Of a DNA stretch of 64,000 nt, positions 34,088-45,638 are shown piece after piece. The DNA comes from Sympetrum striolatum. Lineage: Eukaryota > Arthropoda > Insecta > Odonata > Libellulidae. How positions within the stretch are numbered: position 1 is the first letter of the stretch; the number at the start of each line of letters is the position of its first letter. The stretch spans positions 496,001-560,000 of the forward strand of contig CANPUZ010000048.1 of the NCBI GenBank assembly GCA_947579665.1. Direction: 5' to 3'. Both the position numbers and the translations under genes were made by a program. Under the pieces are notes generated by a model. It was not told the origin of the DNA and did not search any database. It worked only from the letters and a program-made list of their open reading frames with translations.

Positions 34088-35925
34088 TTATTTCAACTGG
34101 GTTCTAATCGCTATTATGGAGCGAAAAAATTTATGAATTAGGCCATTATGCCAAACACTGTCGAATGCCTTTTCGAAGTCAAGAAAGATACAATGGGTTG
34201 AAAATTTATGTCTAATATAATTGTTAGAAATGAAATATTGTAGCCGAAGAATATAATGGATTGCGCTATAATGTTTACGAAAACCCATTTGTTGTGGTAT
34301 AAGTATATTAGCGGCGTCGAGAAATGAGAGTAGACGAGAATTTATGAGTTTTTCAAAGATTTTTCCGAGGCAGGAAAGCAGCGATATCGGCCTATGGTTG
34401 TCAGGTTCGGTGGGGTTTTAGTTGGGTTTAGGGATGAATACCACCTTTGACTGCTTCCAAGCTGTAGGGAAGTATGTTATTTGAAGGCAGGAGTTGAAAA
34501 GATTGGTCAAAAGATCGAGAGCGGGCAGAGAAAAAATTCAGGGATTTGAGCATTTGGTTGATGGAGTCCAAGGTCTGGAGCGGAACGGGTTTTGGTGGAT
34601 TTTAACAGATCAATAACTTCTTTGGTAGTGCAAGGAGGAATATAAGAATTAGGGGTCCAGTAGAGACTAAAAATGGTGTTAGATATTGAGTTTTCGTGAG
34701 GTGACGTTGCATTATTAGCGGAATTGCGGGCATCTGAAGAAGCAAGAATTGACGATTTTGCGGCCGGGTCAAAGTGGAGTTGGTTGTCTTTTTTAAGGGG
34801 AGGGGGTACTTTAGTTGGGTTTCGAAGTTGTTTCGCGACTTTCCATGTTTAGTTATCTTTAAAATTTAACTGAGCGACTTTGTTTGACCACATTTTATTT
34901 TTCAAAATTTTTACATCTGATTTAATCTCCTTTTGGAGGGACTTGTAATTTAATAAATCGGAGGGTAGACGATAGATTTTCCGTTTTCCATGAAAGACGT
35001 TGCGTTTGTTGATTTTTGTGCGCAGAAATAATGGAAGTCGGATGGGTGAAGCGTCTTGTTGAGCTTGGTTAAAAGTGCGAGTGGCGTGGTTGCGCGCGGC
35101 AGTCAAGAACTCAAGAGATGAGAGCAATTTGGTTGTTTATGGAATTAATTGTCGGGGAGACGAGGGGTGGTATGAGATGAATTAAATCGGCAATAAATAG
35201 TGAAAACTTTTCCCAATTAGTAGATTTTTTGAGCGGGGGGAAGAAGATGTAAGAAGGTGAGAGGGGGAGGTCTAAAAAGAGGGGAAGATGATCCGAAGAA
35301 GGGCTTGGAAGGACGGGTTAAGGTTGAAATTGCTTGAGATTGCGAAGTCTAATAGATCCATAGATTGTTGCCCATAGTGGGTAGGTTCATGAGACGAATG
35401 GATGCGAAGATGATTATGAATATATTTTCGGAGGATTAAACCATTTTTGTTGGTTTGATAGGGGCCCCAATCTGGGTATTTCGCGTTCCAATCGCCGACT
35501 AGTAGGGAAGGTGAACTGCGGCAAAGAGAGTAGCGAGATCATCGGCGGAAAGGGCAATGACCCGGACGTATATTGAGTGGATGTTGAGCTTCTTGTTGTT
35601 CGAAATTATTTGAATTCCAACAGATTCGATTGAGGGGATGATATTGAATTTGAGGTGAGATTTAATTAAGATTCACAGTCCACCGCCGAGGGTGGGACGA
35701 TCGAGACGATGAATTTTATAATTTGGAAGAAACAAGGAGACGTTTGATTTTAGGAAAGTTTCTTGAAGAAGGACAATATCAATTGAGTGAAGAAGGATGA
35801 AATTAAAAAGTTCGGAAAAACTCTTGGAAGAGGTCTCGAGAGACTTTGCGCATGCGCAGAAGGCGGCTGAGGAGCGTGACCGACAACCGACCGAGAGACT
35901 CGCTCGTCTGCCATCTGTGGCCATG
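34088..35925 (-). pseudogene. Jockey-like LINE ORF2: endonuclease and first RT blocks
   Basis: Minus-strand reading starts about 35,830 with LFNFILLHSIDIVLLQETFL and LPNYKIHRLDRP (APE endonuclease N-terminus, QET motif). It continues with VGDWNAKYPDWG near 35,495 (catalytic D..N), a linker at 35,127-34,849 (RKIYRLPSDLLNYKSLQKEI), and ends with MGFRKHYSAIHYILR and HCIFLDFEKAFDSVWHNGL (RT motif A) at 34,288-34,130. Stops and shifts divide the frame. The 3' half of the RT is missing. Its GC-rich 5' flank is module C. The same family occurs at 57,713-59,820 and 60,498-61,284. Confidence 0.85.
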
Positions 35926-36842
35926 GGGGCGGAGAGGGGGGCCCACCTCAGGAATAAGCGTGCCGCCCACCGCCCCCAACGAACAAAGCCATTATGGACG
36001 CCTCAGGAAAGATCGCACAACGCCACATATCCAGCAGACGGATATACATAACAAATCATTTGTTAATAATATTCGTTAAACAAAGCAAAGTGCTTCGAAG
36101 GAATAAAGTCGATGAAAAGTCTCGTCAATTACCTACGGTTAAAAAGTTGCACGAACCGATACATTGTTAATGAATTGCATTTTAAATTTGATTCAAAGTT
36201 TTATCGGCACCGCTCTTCCGGCCGAGATATTTTTAGACAACCTAGAAAAGAAAACATTACCGGAGGACGGCATTTTCGCTAATAGCATTGGATTTTGGGA
36301 CGATCAAGAAGGAAGACTTTCTCTTCGGCGCAGGAGGGGAAGGAGGGAGGGTAAAGAATGGGAACGGGAGACTCGAAAAAAGGGTCAATTATTTAATCAA
36401 AATCCTCGCAATCGCCAAGTTTTAGGGAAATTCTAATGGACAAGTAAGACGCTACGTACATTCATCTTACCATCGGTGCTCGTCTCGATCCGCTGACGTA
36501 ATTATTTCTAATTTTTTAGTGCGAATTCAATGAAGCCTGCTCAAATAGAAATGCATTGAAAGCTCTTCATCTAACGTGGTCTTCTAAGCGACACTTCGCT
36601 GACCGAAGGAAGAAGAGACTCTCGTTCAAGGGTGCACGGCTATTGAATTGAGGCCATGTTTCCCGTTGCTTTTAACGACTTCTAACTTAAATTGAAATAT
36701 CTCTCTGGGAGGCTATTTCCTTCTTGCCGCCCTCTTATGACGTCATCGGAATCGGTCGTTGCCATGAGACCAAGAGAGAGGATTAGGCTTCGTGCTTTTG
36801 CGTTTGGGTCTAAATGTCGTCTTTTCTTAGCGGAGAGGGGAT
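35826..36842 (-). promoter_or_regulatory. GC-rich LINE 5'-end/promoter-like module, copy C
   Basis: Diverged third copy. Here the module is physically joined to a LINE ORF2 on the minus strand, which is why I interpret all three as LINE 5' regions. It keeps the NRF-1 palindrome (35,847-35,858), the purine-rich block near 36,328, TGACGTAATT at 36,495 and the CRE palindrome at 36,738. It jumps from 36,310 directly to the purine block, missing what copies A and B have between. Confidence 0.55.
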
Positions 36843-37045
36843 TTTAGATTAGATATATACCCCGCGAGGCGCCAGAGGCGTAGGGCAGGGGTTGTAATAC
36901 ACCACCATTATTCATTCAACCCTATTAGCATCTCTAACAGCCTGGGGAAAAAACGACCAAATGTAATTATCCGTCTTTGCGATTACTTCCCTATAACGCT
37001 TCGTCGATGCCTCTCGGAGATCGCGTTCGCTCCTTACTGGCACAT
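36843..37045 (-). pseudogene. CR1-like LINE 3' end with TTAGAT tail
   Basis: Starts at the plus-strand TTAGATTAGATATATACCCC tail and runs through CGCCAGAGGCGTAGGGCAGG to CTCCTTACTGGCA, matching 10,900-11,103. It is 5'-truncated at 37,045, where another LINE fragment begins. Confidence 0.75.
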
Positions 37046-37470
37046 TTCGGAGGTGTCACGGAGTTGTTCATCGACTTTCCGAATGGAATTGTCCGAAAAG
37101 TTGAGTTGCGCGAGTTTTAGATTCCAAATTTTATTTTTACGATTTTACTTCCCTCTGGAGACCCTTATAACTTTCGAAATCAGGTGGTAATCTTCCACTT
37201 CCTATGGACATGCAGTATGGTGTTCCCAGTTGCTAATTGCACTCCTATTGATTCTACTGGGGGGATGATGGGGGTGGGCAGGGTGATGAATGTGATGCGA
37301 CATTTTATAAACAAACGTCGTCCGCTTGTCGTCAAAAGTCGAGAAGTAGAGGGACGCAGATGATGAACCGAATTTTTCATCACTCGATTGTTTGAGGTCG
37401 TTTCGATAATCCTCCATCGAAATTGCTTCGTTTTTCGAATTGTCGGCAATATACCCAGTCGCATCATAAG
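37046..37470 (-). pseudogene. Jockey-like LINE fragment, endonuclease fused to linker by deletion
   Basis: Minus strand: TFITLPTPIIPPVESIGVQL at about 37,310-37,240 aligns with the endonuclease of the 58-kb LINE (TVLPTPIIPSIESIGIQL). It then jumps to RKWKITT and, after stops, KIKFGI and the NSTFRTIPFGKSM series corresponding to the linker before the RT. About 600 codons' worth of family sequence is reduced to two short blocks. Confidence 0.65.
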
Positions 37471-38689
37471 GATTGTGAAGTGACCCCGAAGAAGACCAGT
37501 GGACGGATCTTTCCCTTTCTTCTATAGCTATTGAGTGCGTGTATTACGTTTAGCGTAAATATTTGAATGTGCTGACATCTCCTGCGTCATCGAATACACG
37601 CGTCCTAAACACGAATAGACGTGATGAGCACCGAAAGAATACTTCGAGGGTCGTTTTCACAGTTTGGCCGAAAAATCGATCGATATATTTCGGGGGTCGA
37701 TTACTTAAACTTTTTTTTTTTAAATTGCTCCGGAATTGATTTTGGCCGAAGGAAAATGATGTTTCATTTAGAATTCAGTAAGAATTTCTGGGATTTTATC
37801 GCCGCTGAGCGAGACAATGATGGTCTTTGGGGAAATGTAAATTTTAATAAACATTGATTTGGCGAAATATGATCGTAAAACATGCGTACAGAGAATGCCT
37901 TTGATGTGGTTGTGAATGAGTCTGCACGTTATTGACTGAAATATTCGAGTCGACGTGTTGATGAGGCCCAAAAGTATGACTGCGAACTGACAGTTTTTAA
38001 ATGCTGAATAACAAAGCTTCTTTTATTTTGCGTTCTGATAGAGAAAATCCGCCTTATTTGTTGTCAAGGGCAAATAAGTAATGGGTGTTCGGTGGGTAGG
38101 CGCATTCGGATAAAGCAGATTCCGGAAAAACGCGATTCAGATGATCGGGAGTTTCATTCACTTGTTGTAAAAACGATTCCATAATCTGCTTTCGAAAATA
38201 AACTCGCGATTTGCTTTAGATGACATTCCTTCGCTTCCTGTCCCACGGTAATGCGAGGCGCGTTATCTCTTTGTTTTCCTCGGAGAAGAAGCCTCTCTGA
38301 TTAGAGTTCCGTGCGTCTTCGATTCATTTTATGCACGTCAATTTGAAAAACAGTGCAACTGCGCTTTGCGCAAAATTCGGAATAGCGACGGCGATGAATA
38401 TTATTGAGAAATAAACGGAAGTGGGCACAGACACTCACCCCCAGAGCCTCCATTGTTCAGATGACGTTCCGCTGGATCGAGGTCACGCCGTCTTCGAATC
38501 ACTACACAATAATCCTTGCGAGAGTTGTCAAGTAACGATTCAACAACATTAAACACGCTGCAGGAAAGAATCCAGCTCACAAAACGCGTGCGAACTCCTA
38601 GGGCTTGAAAACGAAACTAATTTGCAATCCCTCGAGAAGGGGCGAGGATAGCGGGACTTCCTCCGATTTCAAGGTCTTCTACGAGCACT
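37471..38689. other. No recognised gene
   Basis: 37,725-37,800 carries the CTCCGGAATTGATTTTGGCC family repeat (see 7,810). 38,120-38,150 resembles the ATCCAGATGATCGGG block of 7,378. No protein family is recognised. Confidence 0.5.
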
Positions 38690-38932
38690 CGGTTATGCTA
38701 GAGCACAATAACATTTCTCTCACAATGAATATAAGAGAAATGTAGGATATCGTTTGAGGTATTTCGATTGTGCTGCATAGCAAGTATCATCAGTAAGATT
38801 AAATTGCAGCGAAGTTTAAGAATAACTTAATCCTTTCTTTTTCCTTTTTAGGACAGTCCCGATACGATGAAATTAGTGTTGTCGATCTGCTTGCAGTATT
38901 CAAACTACATTTTACTCGTACTATTATATAAC
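38690..38932 (-). mobile_element. Terminal fragment of B-box array element with core deleted
   Basis: Contains GTGCTGCATAGCAAGTATCA, then CAGTAAGA joined straight to TTAAATTGCAGCGA, removing exactly the B-box/T-arm core that other copies have between these blocks. It ends in a degraded hairpin (GCTTGCAGTATTCAAAC, 38,889) and ATTTTACTCGTACTA. Confidence 0.7.
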
Positions 38933-38939
38933 TGCAAAA

Positions 38940-39045
38940 GTTCCAATTTTCCTCAAGAGATGACAGTAGCGTAGATGTTTATAAACAAAAGTTCTAATTT
39001 TCCTCAAGAGATGTCATAAGTGTCGAAGTTTAACAACAAAACCTT
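38940..39045 (+). repeat. Two-copy direct repeat of about 51 bp
   Basis: AGTTCCAATTTTCCTCAAGA at 38,940 and AGTTCTAATTTTCCTCAAGA at 38,990, both followed by GATGnCA and a GTTTA/AACAAAA end. The second unit has several changes. Confidence 0.7.
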
Positions 39046-39408
39046 CGTTCACAATAGAACCAAGACGGTTAAAAACCTTTTCTTAAGAAATACACGTAAA
39101 GTATATTTTTTTGTTGCAGGGCTCGCTTTCTTTTGCAAAATTAATTAGAAATAATTAGAAAGTCGAACCAAGCACCAAAAGAAGGAGAATAAAATAAGGA
39201 TTCATATTTTGGTCGCGGAATTTCATTTGCTAATTTAAATTGCGATCATTTTGAGAAAGTATTTAAGAAAGCTTTTGGATTTTATGGAAGAATATCTGTA
39301 GCTACCGAGTTTTATTTATATCAACGCAATTGTTTACTGACTCTTTCGGTGGATAAATGGATTTGTAGTAGTTTGTTATATGAAATTGGTATGGTAGAGA
39401 GGAGGTTT
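39046..39408. other. No recognised gene
   Basis: AT-rich with only short frames. A fragment resembling the 13.1-13.3 kb sequence (TTGCAAAATTAATTAGAA, CACCAAAAGAAGGAG) is visible near 39,134-39,190. Confidence 0.4.
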
Positions 39409-39630
39409 CTACGCTCCAGACACCATAGGAGTCGTCTGTTCACCATTCTCTCCATTGAGTTTGCTCATGCTGCTAGTGAGAGAGATGGGACGGTAATTCT
39501 TGGGGTTGCACCTTTCTTTGCCTTTTTTGTGAACAGGTATGATTATTGACTCCTGCCAGGAGGTTGGGAAGGCTGTAAAAATGTTGTCAATATCAGATTG
39601 GCTATATTGAGTAATTCTGGTAGGCAAAGA
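39409..39630 (-). pseudogene. LINE reverse transcriptase N-terminal fragment
   Basis: Minus strand: FPTSWQESIIIPVHKKGKE, then CNPKNYRPISLTSSMSKL. This is the first RT block of Jockey/R1/I-type LINEs (FP..W..a.iiPi.K.gk...p.NYRPISLt). Sequence beyond the SK motif is unrelated. It is a different family from the 34-kb LINE by sequence. Confidence 0.75.
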
Positions 39631-40719
39631 TATAGTAGCAACTAAGTTAAAAGATGAGGTGGTATCAAGGAAGTGAATTTATCACAACTGTTCACATTCA
39701 AATTATTCATAATAAATCAGTGTGCTGAAAAAAGGCAAGGAGAGTGTATATTTAATTACAATCGTTTGTAAAAAGTTGTAAAAGATAGATAATTATGATA
39801 CACAGCAGTTGTTTGGTGATGAATATGTGAGTATGCTGCAAACAATGGGTCGGTAAGAAAATTCTTAAGTTGGCGTGGAGCACTTTTGGCGGTCTTATTT
39901 TTTCATTTAACAAATTCCAATCCTTCCTATCCTTAGTTCACCAATACTCGCATAAACTTATTCTACTTTAAATCATAGAAAGAGTAATGTAATAGGAACC
40001 ATGTTTCGTGATTCTTCAATGTGCATAAAAACTTACTCTTATTTCAATGCTTGGATTCTCTTGAGCTTGTCCTTGTAATTCATTCAGATTTAATACCTTC
40101 TAAACAAAGTTTGTCTTATCTGCTGATTTTAAAGGCAGTGAATAGTTAACTTTCCTGCACATTGTCCTTACCATTGAAATCAATGAGGCAAGGCTTGGTG
40201 AACAACTAGTTCCAGTGATCTATTAGTGGTTTAATGATTGAATATTTTATTGAGAAAAATTATTGGTCACCATTTAAAATCAATGCATCGGATTTTATTA
40301 CAATATCTAGTGATAAAGGAAGTGCCTGAAAAAGTTTGGGCGTAATATACAATGAGGGTCATGTTGTAGATTGATAAAGTTACTATCAAATGGTAGGAAA
40401 AACTTGTTGCTAAAAATTTGATCAACAAATTCAAAGGTTAAGTTGAAATTAAAATTTAAGGAATGGTTATTAAAACTAAGCTATGGATGTAACAAGAAAC
40501 ATGTAAATTGGAGTGCTAATTATTCAATTCCAAAGCTCGTGGCGAATTGCCAAAGTAATCTACTTGTAATTGCAATCAATTACATTTCAGTCAGAGTAAT
40601 TGTGTTCGAGCCCAAGCAGAAGTCGTTGTTTAATTTTATTATCATTTTCCTATTGTTTTTCTCATTAAAAGAGTCATAATAGCTGTGAACTGTTCCCAAG
40701 AGTTAAACTTCCCATTCGG
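39631..40719. other. No recognised gene
   Basis: AT-rich DNA. A 78-codon frame at 40,443-40,679 ends in a hydrophobic stretch, but it is not recognisable. Confidence 0.45.
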
Positions 40720-41255
40720 CGACTGGTTTAACATCAGTTACTTGAAGAGGAAGCCTTTCGGATTGTAATTTGTAGCTCGAGATTGATAACTGAGCATACG
40801 TTTCGCGTAAAGATTGAATGTAAATACAGAAAACTACGATTTTTCTCCCTCACGTATCATACAGAAAAAGGAATGATTAGGAGACGACCACTTAGATGAG
40901 ACTGACAAGAATGGAGAGAACCTAGGGGTGTTTGGTTGGACTTGTCATGAAATGAAAAGACATGCTTTGGCAATAATCACACAGTAAACCGATATCACTA
41001 ACATGTACAATAGTTATTATCATTTTCATTCTAAAGTTAATGTTTACTAACAACGTTTCGCATTTCGTTACTCAATTGGATCACTTACAGCATAGCCAAT
41101 GCAATTTCGAACATGTTGCTCGTAGTCTCTTTAAGTGAGTAAGAACTCGCTAAAAAGTAGAAATGGGATACTAAAGCTTAAATTTTAATCTAATATCAAA
41201 AATGTTATAAGAATACTAGGTCATAAACAAGAAAAATAACATGTAACAGAAATAT
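40720..41255 (-). repeat. Left arm of an inverted duplication (partner 50,465-51,005)
   Basis: Reverse complement of 50,465-51,005 aligns over the whole length, with many substitutions and small indels but clear shared blocks: GCATACGTTTCGC, GTGTTTGGTTGGAC, ACACAGTAAACCG, GTTGCTCGTA, GAGTAAGAACTCGCT, AACATGTAA. The partner lies immediately upstream of host exons, so the left arm may be a displaced duplicate of that gene's 5' region. Confidence 0.8.
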
Positions 41256-41923
41256 TATTTTTTTACATCTGAATGCATCTGTTATTTTTTGACTATGAAA
41301 TTCATACAGTATATCTTTATTCTCTAACCATGACATAATTTTGTTTTGATAAAGCTTGTACATAATGAGTGTACAGATATTCTGCATTCTTTTCTAATAG
41401 TAGTTGATATGATTGAATGGCAATTGACCACAATTCTTTGAATGTTCAACTATGATAGAGCATGAAATGGACCGAACGAGGGAGAATTGCTTCAGAATTT
41501 TCATAATATAAGAGAGATTTGTAATCTGCCTCTCAGAATTGGAGAAGCATTGGGCTGAGGATAACTGAGTGGAAGAAGAGAATAGAATCTGAGGTGTATT
41601 CCCTCTTGATGAATAAGTAGATCTGTGATATATCACATCAAATATAATTAATAAAATGTTACCTTGATGAAATGTAATTACAAAGTAAATGCTCTCCTTA
41701 GAATGTATATACATCTCTATGTGCAGCAAAGTCTCCAAAATTAATGCGTGTGCAAATAATGCACACCTTTTGATCAGGGCTTCGGAAACTCAGTTTTAAA
41801 ATGAGCTCAGATCAATTCAAAAAGTTAGCTGAGCTCAACTCAAAGCTCAAAACTTGCTAAATTCCAAACAAATTTAAATAAATACAATTGCTATAAATTC
41901 TATTATTACTGAAATATTCTGGG
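41256..41923. other. AT-rich spacer; GCTCAA-rich stretch
   Basis: Minus-strand frames at 41,205-41,387 and 41,394-41,738 are unrecognised. 41,770-41,870 is rich in GAGCTCA/AGCTCAA words and continues in kind at 45,720-45,805 on the far side of the Gypsy insertion, so it was one low-complexity tract before insertion. Confidence 0.5.
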
Positions 41924-41928
41924 GAATT

Positions 41929-42085
41929 TGTTATGTTCAGGCATTACTCACATGTAATTTTAACACAACTTTATTGAGTACGTTACAACGCCATTTTTTA
42001 GTTACAGGCCATACTCATCATGCGCACGCATTGACATTGTTACCACACATGGAAGTTAGAACAGTGGTACCACATGTATATAACA
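41929..42085 (-). repeat. 3' LTR of the Gypsy element
   Basis: On the element strand it starts TGTTAT, right after the polypurine tract, and ends ATAACA, giving a perfect 6-bp terminal inverted repeat in 157 bp. AATAAA is 12 bases after the point where the truncated 5' LTR begins. Confidence 0.8.
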
Positions 42086-42100
42086 CCTCCCCCCTTAAAT
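42086..42100 (-). other. Polypurine tract
   Basis: On the minus strand AAGGGGGGAGG directly precedes the LTR start, the expected primer for plus-strand synthesis. Confidence 0.75.
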
Positions 42101-42205
42101 CTTTCTAGTAAACAACAAAAAAAGTAAACACATAAAAGTAAACACATGAAAAGTAAACACAAAAAAAAATTATAGTAAATATTCTTTCATAAAATATTAA
42201 ACAAT

Positions 42206-44928
42206 TCAAAAATCAAAAATTTTCTTTGGTCTCCTTGACCTTTCACTACGTCTGAGTGGATTTGACATTTCTTTATGATCAGTTACATCCCTTTCAGATG
42301 CATTATTTGATGTTTCAAGGTACATCGGTAAATTTGGACTTTTCACACATTTAGGTGTATTAGGAGTAGTCACTTTTGCAGTGAAATCCTTGGGGGTTGA
42401 ACAATCACTGGGGGATGGGTTTGAAACACTTTGTAACTCGGGCAATTCACAACCAGGGGCAATATCTCCACTTGTTTTGATGAAGCTTTCACATCTTGAT
42501 GTATCACATTCACTAATATGTACTGGCTTCCAGTCTTTGAGGTCCATACTAGGGGATTTATGTTCTCCTTCCTCTCTGGAAAGGATTTGCTTCAAGCTTC
42601 TTACACAATATATACCTTCACTTGTACATATTACATACATCTTGCGACCAATAGGCTTTACTACTACTCCATTTACCCATTTATCTCCTTTTCCATAGTT
42701 CAAAATGCTTACCAAATCACCAGCATGAAATACCTTATAAGTACATGGAACAGATTGTTTTACATTTGTTAGTACATCAGAAAAGCTTTGTTTCAACATA
42801 TTTAATTTGGTATAGATTTGTCTCCCTACTTGTAGTTCAGCAGGAGACTTCCCTGTGAAACAATGAGGTGTGGTTCGATATTTGAGTAACCATCTTTGTA
42901 ATTTTTGATGGTCAGACCCTCTATCATCAGTTGCGGCAATAAGGGCCTTTTTAAATGTTTGAACTCCTCTCTCTGCCAACCCATTTGAAGATGGACTATA
43001 AGGAGCAGTAAACAGATGACGAATACCATATTCAAAGCAAAACTGATTAAATTCTCTCGAAGTAAGTTGAGGCCCATTATCAGAAACAATTGTTCTTGGA
43101 ATGCCCCATCTAGCAATTAATGTGTGTAAAGCATCTATTGTGCTTTCTGTTGTTATGTTTTTCATTTTAAATACTTCAGGCCATTTGGAATGGGCATCAA
43201 TTACAACCAGATACATATTACCATAGAAAGGACCAGCAAAATCTAAATGCCATCTAACCCCAGGATATTCAGGCCATTCCCAATGATGTTCTTTAGAGTA
43301 ATTAGGAGCATTTTGAGTAGGCTGACATCCTCTACAAGATTTTGTGATTCTCTCTAAATCCTTTCTAAGCTCAGGCCACCACACAAAGTCTCTAGCTACA
43401 GCCTTCATCTTCACTATGCCCATATGCCCTTCATGTAATTCCTTTAAAATCTTGCTTTGCAATGATTTAGGAATGAGTGTTTTGCCATGAACTGTTATAC
43501 ACCCATCTACAATGAAATAGCTGTGCTCATACCTAGCATATGGCTTCATTTCTTCAGAAAGTGTATCAGGCCAACCTGAAGTGACGTCTTGAAATACTTG
43601 TGACAGGATGGCATCTCTTTTAGTTTGTCTACTTATTTCCCTAGAGGTTACAGGACTTACATCCATTTCTAATAAATTTACTTTCAATACATCCTCCGTA
43701 TCACATTTAATGTCATCCTCCTCACCCACAACCGGTAACCTGGATGGTCCATCTGCATTGGCATGTTTGTGGGTAACTTTATATTTTATAGTGTAATCAT
43801 AATTAGCAAGAATCAATGCCCATCTCTGCAACCTATCCACAGCAATTGAGGAAGCAGCTTTAGTGGGATTAAACATTGCAGCAAGAGGTTTACTATCAGT
43901 TACAATTGTGAAATGTCGGCCTCTTAGGTATCTGTCATATTTTTTTACTCCCCATATAATAGCCAAGGCTTCCTTGTGAATGTGTGCATACCTTTTCTCA
44001 CTGTCGTTCAGTAATCTGGACGCAAAAGGGATTGGTCTGTCCTCCCCAGATTCAAATACATGAGATAAAGTCCCTGAAATGCCTTAACTTGAAGCGTCAC
44101 ATGCCAATTCTAATGACAATTTAGGATTGTAATGCACTAAAACTTTGTCAGAAGCTACTAACTGTTTTGCCTCTACAAATGCTTCATCACAGTCATGAGA
44201 CCAATACCACTTAGTTCCTTTCTTTAATAGTCTATACAAGGGAGTTAAAATCTCTGCTATTTTAGGTAGGAATTTATTATAGTAGTTCACAAAACCACAA
44301 AATGCTTTTACCTCAGATACATTCGTTGGCCTTGGACAGTCTAGAACTGACTGGACTCTCTTATTTGTTTTGTGTAACCCCTTTTCATCAATAATGTGTC
44401 CACAATATTCAACTGATTCAGCCATGAAAACGCATTTGTTTCGATTTACAGTTAGCCCCTTTTCTAATAGTCTTTGAAAAAGTAACTCTAAATTTTTCAT
44501 GTGTTCTACATCTGAACACCCAGTTATCAAAATATCATCTTGGAAAAAAAAACAATTTGGTATCCCTGTTAATATCTGATCCATACATTGCTGCCAAATG
44601 GCAGGAGCAGAGGCAACGCCAAAAGCTAGTCTTGTATATTGATACAACCCTTTGTGAGTAGCAATAGTTAAAATTTCTCTTGAATCTTTATCCATCTCTA
44701 GATGGTGGTATGCCGAGTTTAGATCTAATTTCGTAAATTTCTTCCCACCCTCTAGATGAGTAAAAATGTCCTCGATTCGAGGTAATGGATACTGTGGAAC
44801 CACTAAATTTGGGTTCACTGTTACCTTGAAATCCCCACAGATTCTCACTCTATCAACTCCCTTGGGTCTGGGAACAATTGGGGTAGCCCACTCGCTATTG
44901 TCTACTTTAAGTTTTTTAGTTTCTCTTA
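42206..44928 (-). pseudogene. Gypsy pol: reverse transcriptase, RNase H and integrase
   Basis: Continuous reading frame from about 44,928 to 42,206 apart from one stop (44,084-44,086). RT starts inside the conserved SEWATPIVPRP block, then VRICGDFKVTVN, KLDLNSAYHHLEMD (motif A), and FFFQDDILITG (the YxDD box with F for Y). RNase H contains FTIVTDSKPL. The integrase zinc finger has ELHEGHMG and CRGCQ. The DDE core is DFAGPF..., IVSDNGPQ and SSNGLAERG. The C-terminal part has WVNGVVVKPIGRKMYVI and a basic tail (RRSERSRRPKK). The stop falls in the RNase H start (after CDASS). Protease and the first RT residues are deleted. Confidence 0.9.
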
Positions 44929-45638
44929 GGACATTTGGGTCTTACATGTCCCTTTTCACCACAACAATAGCACGTCATTTCATTGATCGTTGATGAGGCT
45001 TTTTCATAAGAGGCATATTTCGCTTTAAACTGAACTTTGTTCACGGGCTGGCTTTGGTTTACTTCAGAAGCATATCTCACCGCTGATTCCACTGACAGCG
45101 CTATCTCGGAAGCTCTGGCCCAAGTTAAGTTTTCACCCTCCTCAAACAACCGCTGTCGAATACGTTCGGATTTCAGTCCCACAACAAATTGATCTCTTAG
45201 ACGATACTCTAAAGTTTCATTGAATTTACAATGTTTGGTCAGAACTTTTAATGCACTTATATATTCTATAACAGTTTCGCCCGGCTGTTGCATCCGCTGG
45301 CCAAATAACGTGCGAGAACGAATTGATGATGGCTCAGGTTCCAATCTTCGCCCCAACTCTTGACATAACTCGTCAAATGTTTTCGTTCCTGGGTCCACTG
45401 GATGAAATATATTTATCAGCATCTCCACCGTATTGAATCCTACATGACCAAGTAATAAATCTACTTGCTTTTCCGGTGGAACATTTTGCGCGCGAAACTG
45501 ATGTTTTAGTACAGTAACATACGTCGACCAAGATACTTCCGACTCATTAAAAGGCTTAATGTTTACTGAAAACTTTTCACTAGCCATGCTAACCGCTGAG
45601 TTCTTAACAATCTCGTCGCCACTGTTATGTTCAGGCAT
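44916..45638 (-). CDS. Gypsy gag (capsid and CCHC nucleocapsid)
   Basis: 240-codon open frame. The capsid-like part includes SWSTYVTVLKHQFRAQ, LINIFHPVDPGTKTF and RTLFGQRMQQPGETV, then a single zinc knuckle CYCCGEKGHVRPKC (C-x2-C-x4-H-x4-C) at the C-terminus. Family role: assembles virus-like particles and binds element RNA in the cytoplasm. The upstream ATG at 45,638 lies inside the LTR remnant; the Met at 45,587 (MASEKF) is the more likely start. The frame stops right after the knuckle, where the deletion joins RT in another phase. It is intact, but its use by trans-acting machinery is unproven. Confidence 0.8.
   Translation of the reverse strand: MPEHNSGDEIVKNSAVSMASEKFSVNIKPFNESEVSWSTYVTVLKHQFRAQNVPPEKQVDLLLGHVGFNTVEMLINIFHPVDPGTKTFDELCQELGRRLEPEPSSIRSRTLFGQRMQQPGETVIEYISALKVLTKHCKFNETLEYRLRDQFVVGLKSERIRQRLFEEGENLTWARASEIALSVESAVRYASEVNQSQPVNKVQFKAKYASYEKASSTINEMTCYCCGEKGHVRPKCPKRN

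Noticed and set aside
35797..36079. Plus-strand frames of about 80 codons in module C
   Set aside because: Two overlapping phases in GC-rich sequence antisense to the LINE 5' end; no domain.
41929..41987. A 59-bp LTR as the complete LTR of the Gypsy element
   Set aside because: The polypurine tract is at 42,086, and the TGTTAT/ATAACA pair defines a 157-bp LTR. The 59 bp is only what survives on the 5' side.
42381..42772. Plus-strand frames over the Gypsy region
   Set aside because: They are antisense to the integrase C-terminal region and carry no motif.
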